A stretch of 58,638 bases of DNA from Chloroflexota bacterium (GTDB lineage: Bacteria; Chloroflexota; Anaerolineae; CG2-30-64-16). A model generated the notes under the pieces. The model ran no database searches. It was not told where the DNA came from and saw only the letters and a list, made by a program, of their open reading frames with translations. Shown one piece after another: positions 42,564 to 50,795 of this stretch (the stretch's first letter is position 1; each line of letters begins with the position of its first letter). The translations under genes and the position numbers were made by a program. The stretch covers positions 1 to 58,638 of the forward strand of contig JAPLHB010000053.1 of assembly GCA_026389845.1 (NCBI GenBank), read 5' to 3'.

Positions 42564-44333
42564 ATGCGCACCCTGCTCGCCAGCCTCACCGATCACCCGA
42601 TGGCCGTGCTCCGCGGCATCGCCGAGTTGCGCGACGTGCCGTTGGCAACCAACGCCCGCGACGATGCAGCCGGCCAATTGGCCGCGGCCCTGGCTGATCC
42701 GGTCGCGGCCGAGGCGACCGTGGCTGCGTGTTCGTCGGGCGCGCAGGCCGCATGGCAGGCGCTCCGATCGGCCGGCGGCCGGATCAAAACCCCCATCTTT
42801 GGCCGCGACTACGGCGCCATTCGGCCCCTGGGGCCGGGTAGGTTGGAACGCGAACAAACCTGGCGTGAGCCGGCCAGTCCCGCGGAGGAGCTTTGGTTTC
42901 GCGGGCTGATCTTCCGCGCCTTCGCCGACCTGGGCGATGGCCCGGCTGAATACGTCTACATCCCCGATGAGCTGTTGCCGCCGGCTCTCCAGAGATCCAC
43001 GCAGCAGTCTGGCAGCCCACCATCGCCGTCCCTCACAGCCGTCGCGGCGCCCGGACGCCCGCGCCAGACGCTCAACTCGCTCGCCGTTGACCTTTGCGCG
43101 GTGCTGGCGGGCGTTCGGGAGATGCCGATCCGGCTGGATGCCGCGGGCCAGGTGCGCGAGGCCGATGCGGCGCGGTTGCGCGAAGGTCTGCTGCTGCCCG
43201 ACCCGGTGCGGCTCGACCTCTTGCTGGCCCTGGCCCGCGGCCGCGGCTGGCTGAAACCCGATCGCGACCGGCTGGTTCTGGACGTGGGCGCGACCACTGT
43301 GTGGTTGCGCGCCACCCATTGGGAGCAGATGAGCAGCCTCTTCGCCGCCTGGCGCGAGAGCACCGACCCGCTCTGGAACGACCTGCGCCGCGTGCCCTCG
43401 CTGCGCGCCGAAGGCGCGTGGCGCAACGATCCGCCCCTGGCTCGCCGTGCTCTGCTCGATCCCCTCCGCAGCCTGCCAGGGAACGCCTGGTACGCGGTGG
43501 CCGATCTGGTCGCCTGGCTCAAGGCCCACACGCCCGATTTTCAGCGTCCCGACGGCAACTACACCCTCTGGTATCTACGCGACGCGGAGACCGGGCGCTA
43601 CCTCTCCGGCTTCGAGTCGTGGGACGACGTGGAGGGCCGGCTGATCCGCTTTCTGATGACCGGGCCGCTCTTCTGGCTCGGCGCGGTGGAATTAGGGATT
43701 GCAGATTGCGGATTGCAGATTGCAGATTTCGCATCCGCAATCTCAAATCCGAAATCCGCAATTCTGTTTCGCCTGACCCCCGCGGGCGCGGCGTGGCTGG
43801 CCGGCCGGATGCCGGCGGAGCTGCCCCGCCCCGCGTCTCTGGTCCTGGCCGACGATTTCACCGTGACCGCGCCGCTGCTATTGCCGCTGCGCGACCGCTT
43901 CCGGCTGCTCCGTTTCACCGAGCCGGCCCAGCCCAAAGAGATCGAAAGCCTCGCAGACGGAGGTCTTCCGGATATGTCCGGCCCCACCCGTCACCGCATC
44001 ACGCGCGGCAGCCTGGCGCGCGCCCGCGCAGCGGGCGTCAAGGCCGAAGCGATCTTGGCCTTCCTCCGCCGCGCCACCTACGGCCGCGTGCCCCCGCGCG
44101 TCGAGGCTGCGTTGACGCGTTTCGATCAGCATGGCGGCGCGGTGCGCGTCACCCGCGGGGCCGTGCTGCGCGTGGAGGATGCCGGCATCCTCGCGGCCCT
44201 CCGCGCCGATGCGGTGATCGCGCCGCTGTTGGGCGACCTGCTCTCCGCCCAGGCGGTCGTGGTCCGCGAGGCGAATCTGGCGAAGCTGCTGAAAGCGCTG
44301 GAAGAGTTGGGGTACGCGGCGAAGGTGGAGTGA
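42564..44333 (+). CDS. Helicase_C_3 domain protein (XPB/Ssl2 N-terminal-like)
   Basis: A 589-residue protein without a helicase motor. The N-terminal region contains repeated winged-helix-like segments (LWFRGLIFRAFADLG, ELLPPALQ). The C-terminal ~180 residues match the Helicase_C_3 pattern (SLVLADDFTVTAPLLLPLRD, YRIT-like HRITRGSLARARAAGVKAEA, LAFLRRATYG). Such stand-alone proteins occur near XPB-type helicases, but none lies here. An inverted heptamer insertion (43690-43762; peptide GIADCGLQIADF, then SAISNPKSAI) adds ~24 residues in frame just before the conserved domain. Start at ATG 42564; there is no clear Shine-Dalgarno sequence. Confidence 0.7.
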   Translation: MRTLLASLTDHPMAVLRGIAELRDVPLATNARDDAAGQLAAALADPVAAEATVAACSSGAQAAWQALRSAGGRIKTPIFGRDYGAIRPLGPGRLEREQTWREPASPAEELWFRGLIFRAFADLGDGPAEYVYIPDELLPPALQRSTQQSGSPPSPSLTAVAAPGRPRQTLNSLAVDLCAVLAGVREMPIRLDAAGQVREADAARLREGLLLPDPVRLDLLLALARGRGWLKPDRDRLVLDVGATTVWLRATHWEQMSSLFAAWRESTDPLWNDLRRVPSLRAEGAWRNDPPLARRALLDPLRSLPGNAWYAVADLVAWLKAHTPDFQRPDGNYTLWYLRDAETGRYLSGFESWDDVEGRLIRFLMTGPLFWLGAVELGIADCGLQIADFASAISNPKSAILFRLTPAGAAWLAGRMPAELPRPASLVLADDFTVTAPLLLPLRDRFRLLRFTEPAQPKEIESLADGGLPDMSGPTRHRITRGSLARARAAGVKAEAILAFLRRATYGRVPPRVEAALTRFDQHGGAVRVTRGAVLRVEDAGILAALRADAVIAPLLGDLLSAQAVVVREANLAKLLKALEELGYAAKVE

Positions 44334-44334
44334 C

Positions 44335-44381
44335 GTAACGACTTCAGTCGTCCAGTGCCGCCGAACGACTGAAGTCGTTAC
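44335..44381. terminator. Hairpin between convergent genes
   Basis: Inverted arms GTAACGACTTCAGTCGT (44335-44351) and ACGACTGAAGTCGTTAC (44365-44381), 17 bp each and exact, around a 13-nt loop. It lies between the stop codons of two converging genes and may terminate both; it also looks like a dispersed palindrome. Confidence 0.6.
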
Positions 44382-44416
44382 TACGAAAGCGACATCCGCT
44401 TATCCGCTGCTATCCG

Positions 44417-45889
44417 CTACTTTACCTCAATCACCGGCACTGTCGGCTGGCCGCGGTAGAAACGCGTGGGCTGCGACTCAGGGGTCGGCGTGGCGCGGCC
44501 GGTCTGTGTTTCGATCCAACGGGAGAGCGTGCCCTGGTACTGGCGCATCAACTCGGCATCTTTGAGCATCTGATCTTCGTGCGCCAGGGCCGCGACGCGG
44601 CGTAGATCGCCTTCCAACTGCCGGGCCAGGTCGTAGGCCGCCTGATAGCGCGCCGCCCGGTAGAGCCGGTCAATCTCCTTCAGCCCTTCGGCCGTGCGCT
44701 GGATGGTGGCGTTGCGCAGCACTTCCACGTCCCACAGCGGATCATACGCGTCCAACGACCCGGCGTCGGCGTAGACCGGCAGCGTCATCGTCTCTGCCCG
44801 CTGGCTGAGGAGGTCGCTGTAGCGCAGCTCGACCGTCGCCAGCGTGCGCTGTCCGGTGAAACCAGGTCCCACATCCAGGCGGGCCAGCAACACCTGGCTA
44901 TCGCCCGTGCCCAGGTCCCGCAGCTTCACCTCCACCGGCCCCGCGGGCGGCTGGCCCTCGTAGCCGGTCAGGCTGACCAGGCGCACCCCCTCGGCCGGGC
45001 GGATCGTCACCGAGACGCCGCGCGCGGCTTTCTCCATCAGCCCGATGGCGTCGCGGCGGAACACCTTGTCCATCTCCTGCGCCGAGTCAATGAAGTGGTA
45101 CGCGCCCTGGCCCTGGTTTGCCAGCCGGATCAACAGCGCGTCGTTGAACTCGCGTCCCAGCCCGATGGCCGACAGGTAGATGCCCCGCTCGTTGTAGGTC
45201 TTGGCGTCGGCCGCGATCCGGTCGGGATCGGTGACGCCCACGTTGGCGATGCCGTCGGTGAGCAGGATCACGCGGTTGTTGCGGCGAGCATCGAAGCGGC
45301 GCTCGACCTCGCGGAAGCCGAGCATCAGGCCGGCTTGCAGGTTGGTGCTGCCGCCCGGCTGTAACCGGTCAATGGCCGACTGGATCCAGCGGCCATCGCC
45401 CACCTCCCGCGCCGAGGCAATCAGATCGGCCGAGTCGCTGTAGGCGATGATGGAGACGATGTCGTTGGCTGCCAGGCTGCCCAGGAACACGCGCAACGAC
45501 TGCTTGACGTAGGGCATCTTCTCCGGTGAGTCCATCGAGCCGCTGCGGTCAATCACCAGCGCCAGGTTGAGCGGCGCGATCTCGGCTGGGGCGGCCTTCT
45601 GCGCCTGCACGCCGATCTGCAGCCACGCCTCGCCGCCGCTGGCAGGGAGTTGAGGGTTGCCCAGGCGCAGGTCAAGGCCCAGGGCCGTGCCCACGGGTTC
45701 GGGGAACGACTGCTCGTAGTAGTTGAGGTACTCGGCCACGCGCAGCTCCTCGGTCGAGACGATGCCGCCCGATTGGATCACGGCGCGACTGCGGGCCTTC
45801 GACGTATCCACGGGCGCCGCGCATCCGCTGAGCGCGATCAACAGGCCGGCGAACAGGACGAGACAGGCGAACAGCTTCACGGGTTTCAT
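44417..45889 (-). CDS. VWA-domain lipoprotein
   Basis: A 490-residue exported lipoprotein; the signal peptide ends ALSGC. The N-terminal region (VAEYLNYYEQSFPEPVG) is the von Willebrand-associated segment of YfbK-type proteins. A VWA domain follows with the metal site DRSGSM (MIDAS) and VILLTDGIANVG, then a beta-rich C-terminal domain (DUF3520-like) with TMTLPVYADAG. The VWA domain binds a metal-dependent protein ligand at the cell surface. The start at 45889 has a strong Shine-Dalgarno sequence (GAGGAGG); longer upstream frames are unlikely. It is divergent from the DGR cluster. Confidence 0.87.
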   Translation of the reverse strand: MKPVKLFACLVLFAGLLIALSGCAAPVDTSKARSRAVIQSGGIVSTEELRVAEYLNYYEQSFPEPVGTALGLDLRLGNPQLPASGGEAWLQIGVQAQKAAPAEIAPLNLALVIDRSGSMDSPEKMPYVKQSLRVFLGSLAANDIVSIIAYSDSADLIASAREVGDGRWIQSAIDRLQPGGSTNLQAGLMLGFREVERRFDARRNNRVILLTDGIANVGVTDPDRIAADAKTYNERGIYLSAIGLGREFNDALLIRLANQGQGAYHFIDSAQEMDKVFRRDAIGLMEKAARGVSVTIRPAEGVRLVSLTGYEGQPPAGPVEVKLRDLGTGDSQVLLARLDVGPGFTGQRTLATVELRYSDLLSQRAETMTLPVYADAGSLDAYDPLWDVEVLRNATIQRTAEGLKEIDRLYRAARYQAAYDLARQLEGDLRRVAALAHEDQMLKDAELMRQYQGTLSRWIETQTGRATPTPESQPTRFYRGQPTVPVIEVK

Positions 45890-46047
45890 GGTGGAATCCT
45901 CCTCGTTGGACTTGCCGCGATGGGCGATTTGGGTTAGACTTGGCTTGCTTGCCATTTGCGCCTTCAAGATAGCCCAGGCTGCGTACATTTCAAGGGCCAG
46001 AAGTGTTACATTCGCGTGTATTTCCGTGCAACAAGGCGCCTGGCGCC

Positions 46048-46056
46048 TGATATACT
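46048..46056 (+). promoter_or_regulatory. Extended -10 promoter candidate for the NACHT/DGR cluster
   Basis: TGATATACT is an extended -10 (TG-N-TATACT) just after the short palindrome AGGCGCCTGGCGCCT. A good -35 box is not visible. If used, the leader of ~90 nt contains the partial MITE just before the first start codon. Confidence 0.35.
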
Positions 46057-46088
46057 CGGCACGGTCACAAAATGCGCCTTTAGGCAGC

Positions 46089-46152
46089 TGTCATTCTGAG
46101 CGGGTCTGCCCCTAATTTCTCGCGCCGGCGAGCATCCAGCGAAGAATCCGTC
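46089..46152. repeat. Partial copy of MITE family 1
   Basis: CTGTCATTCTGAGCGGGTCT and CCAGCGAAGAATC are the inner arm and the central stem of family 1. The fragment ends one base before the first ATG of the NACHT/DGR cluster. Confidence 0.6.
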
Positions 46153-46153
46153 C

Positions 46154-47788
46154 ATGCGTACCTTTGCCGAGCTTCTCAAGGAATACACCACCCGGACCGG
46201 CATCAGCGACGCCGAGCTGGCCCGGACGCTTGGCGTGCGCCGTCAGACGGTCTTCCGCTGGAAGGAGGGGCTGGTGGCGCGGCCGCGGGACGTGGAGGAC
46301 GTCCTGCGCTGCGCGGCCAGGCTGCGGCTGACGCCCCAGGAACGGGACGAGCTGTTGATCGCGGCCGGGTTTCCGCCGGAGGAAACCCCTCCCCCAACCC
46401 CTCCCCTGCGAGGGGTTGGGAGCCTGCCTCCCCCTTCCCCGCCAGGGAAGGGGGTCGGGGGGATAGGTTCGATCATCTGGCTGGCTGTGGCCGTGCTGCT
46501 TATCGCGCTCGCCGCCATCCTCTATCTGGCGTTCTTCCGCGGGCGCAACGACCGTTACCCCAGCGCGGCCCAGGGTGAGACGCTGATCGTCGTGGGGCAG
46601 TTCGTCAACTACGCAGGCGGGCAGCAGAGCTACAACGTGGCCGGGCGAGTGGTGGAGGCGCTCAAGCGCGAGGTGGACGCCGCGCGGCTGGCGGAGACGC
46701 GGGTGGCAGCCTGGCCCGATCCCGTCGGCGACGAGGCGGCCGCGCGGGCGGTTGCCGGGCGGTCGCGAGCCGGCCTGGTCATCTGGGGCGAGTACGACAG
46801 CGGCCGGGCGCTGGCGCACTTCACCGCGGCCGGCGCAGGGCTGGATGAGCGTCGCGTGGAAGTGCTCACCGCGTCGCCGGCCGAGCTTTCCGCGACGATC
46901 AACAGCGCATTGCCCGAGGAGGTGCGCTATCTGGCCTTGTTGACCGTGGGGCAACTGTACATCGAACGCGGCGACGCCAGCCGGGCGCGGGCGACGTTGA
47001 CCCAGGCGCTGGCGCGTCCCCCGGCGGACCCGGCGGCCCAGGCCACCCTCTACGCGACTCTGGGCTACGTCTACCACGTCGGGGCGCCGGCCGACCTGGA
47101 TCGGGCCATTGACCTCTACTCACAGGGGGTAGCGCTCGCGCCGCAGACCGTGTCGCTGCTCAACAACCGCGGCCTCGCCTACCTGCGCCGCGGGCAGCCG
47201 GGCGACGCCGAGCGGGCCATCGCGGATCTGACCGCGTACCTCACGGCCCTGCCCGACACCGCCGTGGCTTACGTCAACCGGGGCGCGGCCTACTTCCAGA
47301 TCGGCGGGGCGGAGAACCTGGCGCGGGCCGTGGACGATTTCAGCCAAGCCCTTGCGCTGAAGCCCGATGCGCCGGAAGCCTACTTCAACCGCGGCCTGGC
47401 CTACACGCGGCTGAATGAGCCGGAGAAATGGCAGGCCGACTTCGAGCGCGTGCTGGCGTTGCAGCCAGACCATAGCGGGGCCTACAACGCCCTCTGCTGG
47501 GCCTACGCGCTCGACCGCCGGCCCGAGACGGCGCTGCCCTATTGCGAGCGAGCCGTCGCGCTCGACCCGACCGGTCCCGGCCGCGACAGCCGCGGCATCG
47601 TCTACGCCGAGCTGGGTCGCTATTCTGATGCGATTGCCGACCTAGAGGCTTATTTGAGCGCCTTACGCCAGCAGGACAGCCGCCTGTATGCTCAGTACGC
47701 GCCCAAGCGTGAAGCCTGGATCGTCGCGCTCCGCGCGGGGCGCGATCCGTTTGATCAGGATACGCTGGAAGGGTTGCGCGGGGAGTAG
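46154..47788 (+). CDS. HTH-TM-TPR protein, first gene of the NACHT/DGR cluster
   Basis: A 544-residue protein. Residues ~1-75 form a cI-type helix-turn-helix (ISDAELARTLGVRRQTVFRW). Residues ~78-104 are a Pro-rich peptide (PPPTPPLRGVGSLPPPSPPG) encoded by an inserted palindrome. One membrane helix lies at ~107-130. Residues ~135-250 resemble the FlgO/TolB-like nucleotide sugar/sensor fold (LIVVGQFVNYAGG, RAGLVIWGEYD). About six TPR units follow (AYVNRGAAYFQIGG, EAYFNRGLAYTRLNEP). It would place TPRs outside and the HTH inside. It precedes the first NACHT gene by 40 bp on the same strand, so it is probably co-transcribed; a role as regulator or ligand adaptor is inference. Confidence 0.8.
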   Translation: MRTFAELLKEYTTRTGISDAELARTLGVRRQTVFRWKEGLVARPRDVEDVLRCAARLRLTPQERDELLIAAGFPPEETPPPTPPLRGVGSLPPPSPPGKGVGGIGSIIWLAVAVLLIALAAILYLAFFRGRNDRYPSAAQGETLIVVGQFVNYAGGQQSYNVAGRVVEALKREVDAARLAETRVAAWPDPVGDEAAARAVAGRSRAGLVIWGEYDSGRALAHFTAAGAGLDERRVEVLTASPAELSATINSALPEEVRYLALLTVGQLYIERGDASRARATLTQALARPPADPAAQATLYATLGYVYHVGAPADLDRAIDLYSQGVALAPQTVSLLNNRGLAYLRRGQPGDAERAIADLTAYLTALPDTAVAYVNRGAAYFQIGGAENLARAVDDFSQALALKPDAPEAYFNRGLAYTRLNEPEKWQADFERVLALQPDHSGAYNALCWAYALDRRPETALPYCERAVALDPTGPGRDSRGIVYAELGRYSDAIADLEAYLSALRQQDSRLYAQYAPKREAWIVALRAGRDPFDQDTLEGLRGE

Positions 47789-47828
47789 GTTTTGGGTATT
47801 GGGTATTGCGTTCGGCAGGAGTAAACTT

Positions 47829-50660
47829 ATGCACGAGAACCCTCGCGATGCCGACCTGCAGGCCAGGATCGCCGCTATGGAGCGCGAGCTGGCCGAGCTG
47901 AGGAAACGCCAGGCTGCCGTCCAGAACACCGGCCCCGGGACCGCGTTCGCCGGGAATCAGGACGTTGTTATCCCCGGCTCAGTCGGCGGCGACGTCAAAG
48001 TCGTCTACGGCAACGTCTACAGCGGGCCGCCGACGACCGATCCGGCCGAGGCGCTGCGCATCTACCGCCACGTGCTGGTGGCCGGCAGCCGCTACCTGCC
48101 CCTGCGCGGGGTGGACGTGGGCGCGGGCGACCCGTCGGCCGGACAGAAGTCACTCGACCTGGCGCGCGTCTACATCGCACTGGACACCAAGACCCAGGCG
48201 CTTGTCGAGGAGAAGCCGGAGCGGGGGCGCCCATCGCGCGAGCGCGGCGAGCCGCTGCGCGAGGGCGAGAAAACGCGACCGCTGCCCGCGCTGGAGGCGG
48301 CCGCGACCAACCGGCGCCTGGTTTTGCTGGGCGATCCAGGCTCGGGCAAGTCTACCTTCCTGGGACACCTGGCCCACTGCCTGGCCGCACACGCATTGGA
48401 GCCACAGGCTGGCTGGCTGGACCACCTGTCGGGCTGGCCGGACGCCGCCGCGCTGCCGGTGACCGTGGTGCTGCGCGATTTCGCGCGCTGGCTGGCGGTG
48501 CAGGTGGAGGCCCAGGCTGAGGCAAAGGTTAAGGTTAAGGTTGGGATCGAGGCCGAGCCGAGCCTGGTGTGGGAGTTCCTGGGCGAACGGCTGCGGGCGC
48601 AAAACCTGGCTTTCGTGACCGATCCGCTGGCCCAGGCGCTGGAGGCGGGACAGGCGTTCCTGCTGTTCGACGGGCTGGACGAGATCGCCGGCCGCGGCCC
48701 GGTGCGCCTGGTGCGTGATGCGGTGGCCGCGTTCGCCGATCGTTATCGCCGCTGCCGCTGCCTGGTCACCTGCCGCACCCTCTCCTACCGCGCGGCCGAT
48801 TGGCAGATGCCGGGCTACCCCACTTTCGAGCTGGCGCCGTTCGACGAGGCCAAGATTGACCGCTTCGTGGCCGCCTGGTACGCTGAGCTGGCCGAGCAGG
48901 GTGTCGTGTCGTCCGGCGACGTGGCGGGGCTGACGAAAGCGTTGGCCGCGGCCCTGCGCCGGCCGGACCTGTGGCGGCTGGCCCCCAACCCGCTGCTGCT
49001 GACCGTCATGGCGCTGGTGCATACGCACAAGGGCCGGCTGCCCGACGCCCGCGCGCTGCTCTACGAGGAGACGGTCGAAATCTTGCTCTGGCGCTGGGAG
49101 CAGATCAAGGCCGGCGGGCGCAGTGACGAGACGCCGCGATTGCGCCAGCTTCTCCTGCAGGCCAACCGGGGCGACGTGGATCTCAAGCGCGTCCTGTGGA
49201 AGCTGGCCTTCGAGGCGCACAGCCAGGGCGGCGCCGGCTGCGCCGCCGACGCAGTGGCCGACATCGGCGAGCTGCGGCTCCTCAGGGAGTTGGGCGGGCT
49301 GTGCTGCGGCGACCTGGGCTGGGCGCAGCAGGTGGTGGAGGCGATGAAGCTGCGCGCCGGGCTGCTGGTGGAGCGCCAGCCCGAGGTGTTCAGCTTCCCG
49401 CACCGCACCTTCCAGGAGTACCTGGCCGGCGCGCATCTGGCTGCGCAGGCCGACTTTGCCCGCCGGGCCGCGGGGCTGGTGGCCGAGGGCGCGCACTGGC
49501 GTGAGGTGATCCTGCTGGCCGCCGGCAAGCTGGTCTATGGGGCCGGCGACCTGGACAAGCCGCTGGCGCTGGTGGGCGAGCTGTGCCCGGAGCGGTCGCA
49601 TGACACGCCTCTGGCCTGGCGCAAGGCCTGGCTGGCCGGCGACGTGTTGCTGGAAGTAGGGCCGGAGCGGGCCGGCGACAGCCAGCTCGGGCAAGACCTG
49701 ACGACCCGCGTGGCTGGCCGGCTGGCCGAGCTGCTGATCCAGGGGCGGCTGGACCCCGTGGAGCGCGCCCGCGCCGGCGATACCCTGGGCCGGCTGGGCG
49801 ACCCGCGGCCTGGTGTGAGGCTGCGGCCGGATGGATTACCCGACATTGCCTGGTGCGACGTGTCGGCGGGCGAGTTCATCATGGGCAATACCAAGGAAAC
49901 CGATGACATGGCGTATGATAGTGAGGCGCCGCAGCACCGGGAACCCTTGCGGAAGGCCTACCGCATCTCCAAGTACCCAATCACCAACGCACAGTTCGCA
50001 GCGTTCGCCGTTGATGGGGGCTACCAGCAGCGTCAGTACTGGCAGCACGCCGAGCGGGCGGGCTTCTGGCGTGCTGGCCAAGTCCGAGCATATCACTACG
50101 TGGAAGATGACTGGCGGGAGGGTTGGTTCGATGGGCCGGAGAACCTTCGATTTGCGCCGCATCTGGCGAGTCATCCTGTCGTGGAGGTAAGCTGGTTTGA
50201 AGCCGTGGCCTTCTGCCTCTGGCTCGGCGACAAACTGGAACTGCAGGTATCCCTGCCGACTGAAGCGCAATGGGAGCGGGCCGCGCGAGGCACAGATGGC
50301 CGCCGGTATCCTTGGGCTGGCGAGTTGACATCCGACCATGCGAACTACGCCGACACGGGCATTGGCGCGACGACCGCGGTGGGCATCTTCCCAAAGGGCG
50401 TCACCCTGGAGGCCGGCGTGCTGGACATGAGCGGGAACGTCTGGGAGTGGTGCCGAACCAAATGGCGGGGGAGCTACAAGGGCAAGCCGGATGATGGGCT
50501 GGACGGCACGGACACGCGCGTGTTGCGCGGGGGCGCCTTCTTCGATCTTGCGAGGAGCGTGCGCTGCGCCTACCGCTACAGGTACGTTCCGCGCGGCCGC
50601 GGCTGGTTTATCGGTTTTCGGGTAGTTGCGTCTCCCATCATTCATGACTCTGGCGTCTGA
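47829..50660 (+). CDS. NACHT NTPase with C-terminal FGE/C-type-lectin domain (DGR target 1)
   Basis: A 943-residue STAND-type protein. Residues 10-31 are a coiled coil. Residues 32-65 hold a glycine/valine-rich motif (NTGPGTAFAG, then GSVGGDVKV) shared with the C-terminus of the caspase-like protein. The NACHT ATPase has Walker A GDPGSGKS (168-175) and Walker B LLFDGLDEI (Asp281), and the winged-helix end FPHRTFQEYLAGAH. Residues ~670-943 are a formylglycine-generating-enzyme-type (FGE) domain (PTEAQWERAARGTDGRRYPW, DMSGNVWEWC) of the C-type-lectin fold used by DGRs. Codons ~896-936 are the variable repeat. The ATG has AGGAG upstream. I infer that it senses a ligand with its variable surface and oligomerises through NACHT. 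Confidence 0.93.
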   Translation: MHENPRDADLQARIAAMERELAELRKRQAAVQNTGPGTAFAGNQDVVIPGSVGGDVKVVYGNVYSGPPTTDPAEALRIYRHVLVAGSRYLPLRGVDVGAGDPSAGQKSLDLARVYIALDTKTQALVEEKPERGRPSRERGEPLREGEKTRPLPALEAAATNRRLVLLGDPGSGKSTFLGHLAHCLAAHALEPQAGWLDHLSGWPDAAALPVTVVLRDFARWLAVQVEAQAEAKVKVKVGIEAEPSLVWEFLGERLRAQNLAFVTDPLAQALEAGQAFLLFDGLDEIAGRGPVRLVRDAVAAFADRYRRCRCLVTCRTLSYRAADWQMPGYPTFELAPFDEAKIDRFVAAWYAELAEQGVVSSGDVAGLTKALAAALRRPDLWRLAPNPLLLTVMALVHTHKGRLPDARALLYEETVEILLWRWEQIKAGGRSDETPRLRQLLLQANRGDVDLKRVLWKLAFEAHSQGGAGCAADAVADIGELRLLRELGGLCCGDLGWAQQVVEAMKLRAGLLVERQPEVFSFPHRTFQEYLAGAHLAAQADFARRAAGLVAEGAHWREVILLAAGKLVYGAGDLDKPLALVGELCPERSHDTPLAWRKAWLAGDVLLEVGPERAGDSQLGQDLTTRVAGRLAELLIQGRLDPVERARAGDTLGRLGDPRPGVRLRPDGLPDIAWCDVSAGEFIMGNTKETDDMAYDSEAPQHREPLRKAYRISKYPITNAQFAAFAVDGGYQQRQYWQHAERAGFWRAGQVRAYHYVEDDWREGWFDGPENLRFAPHLASHPVVEVSWFEAVAFCLWLGDKLELQVSLPTEAQWERAARGTDGRRYPWAGELTSDHANYADTGIGATTAVGIFPKGVTLEAGVLDMSGNVWEWCRTKWRGSYKGKPDDGLDGTDTRVLRGGAFFDLARSVRCAYRYRYVPRGRGWFIGFRVVASPIIHDSGV
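50515..50634 (+). other. DGR variable repeat 1 (VR1)
   Basis: 120 bp colinear with the template repeat at 52265-52384 (no gaps). 19 positions differ, and all 19 are adenines in the template. The encoded stretch reads [20 protein letters not shown] and on to [20 protein letters not shown] sequence; where the template has AAC or AAT codons this copy has Phe, Asp, Leu, Ser, Tyr, Val, Arg, Gly and Trp. Confidence 0.97.
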
Positions 50661-50748
50661 ATACTCTGGACTCTGGTACTCTGGAAATCTGAACTCTGGC
50701 CCCTCGGAGACCTTTTTCATCTGCGGTGATTAAACGCGGGGCAAAAAA
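50635..50748 (+). other. Conserved 3' flank of VR1 with small hairpin
   Basis: This stretch and 55940-56053 match with about nine substitutions and no gaps, beyond the coding region. Both contain CYGCG-N9-CGCGG (here 50721-50739), where the C-to-T change keeps a G-U pair, followed by an A-run. Nothing like it follows the template repeat. Confidence 0.7.
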
Positions 50749-50756
50749 GTGGGTAT

Positions 50757-50795
50757 TTCACGTGCCTGGCACTTCGCAAGTGCCAGGCACGTGAA
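50757..50795. repeat. Palindrome at the 5' end of the RT gene
   Basis: A 39-bp near-perfect inverted repeat: TTCACGTGCCTGGCACTT and AAGTGCCAGGCACGTGAA. Same family as 9450-9480. It contains the GTG used as the RT start candidate. Confidence 0.8.
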
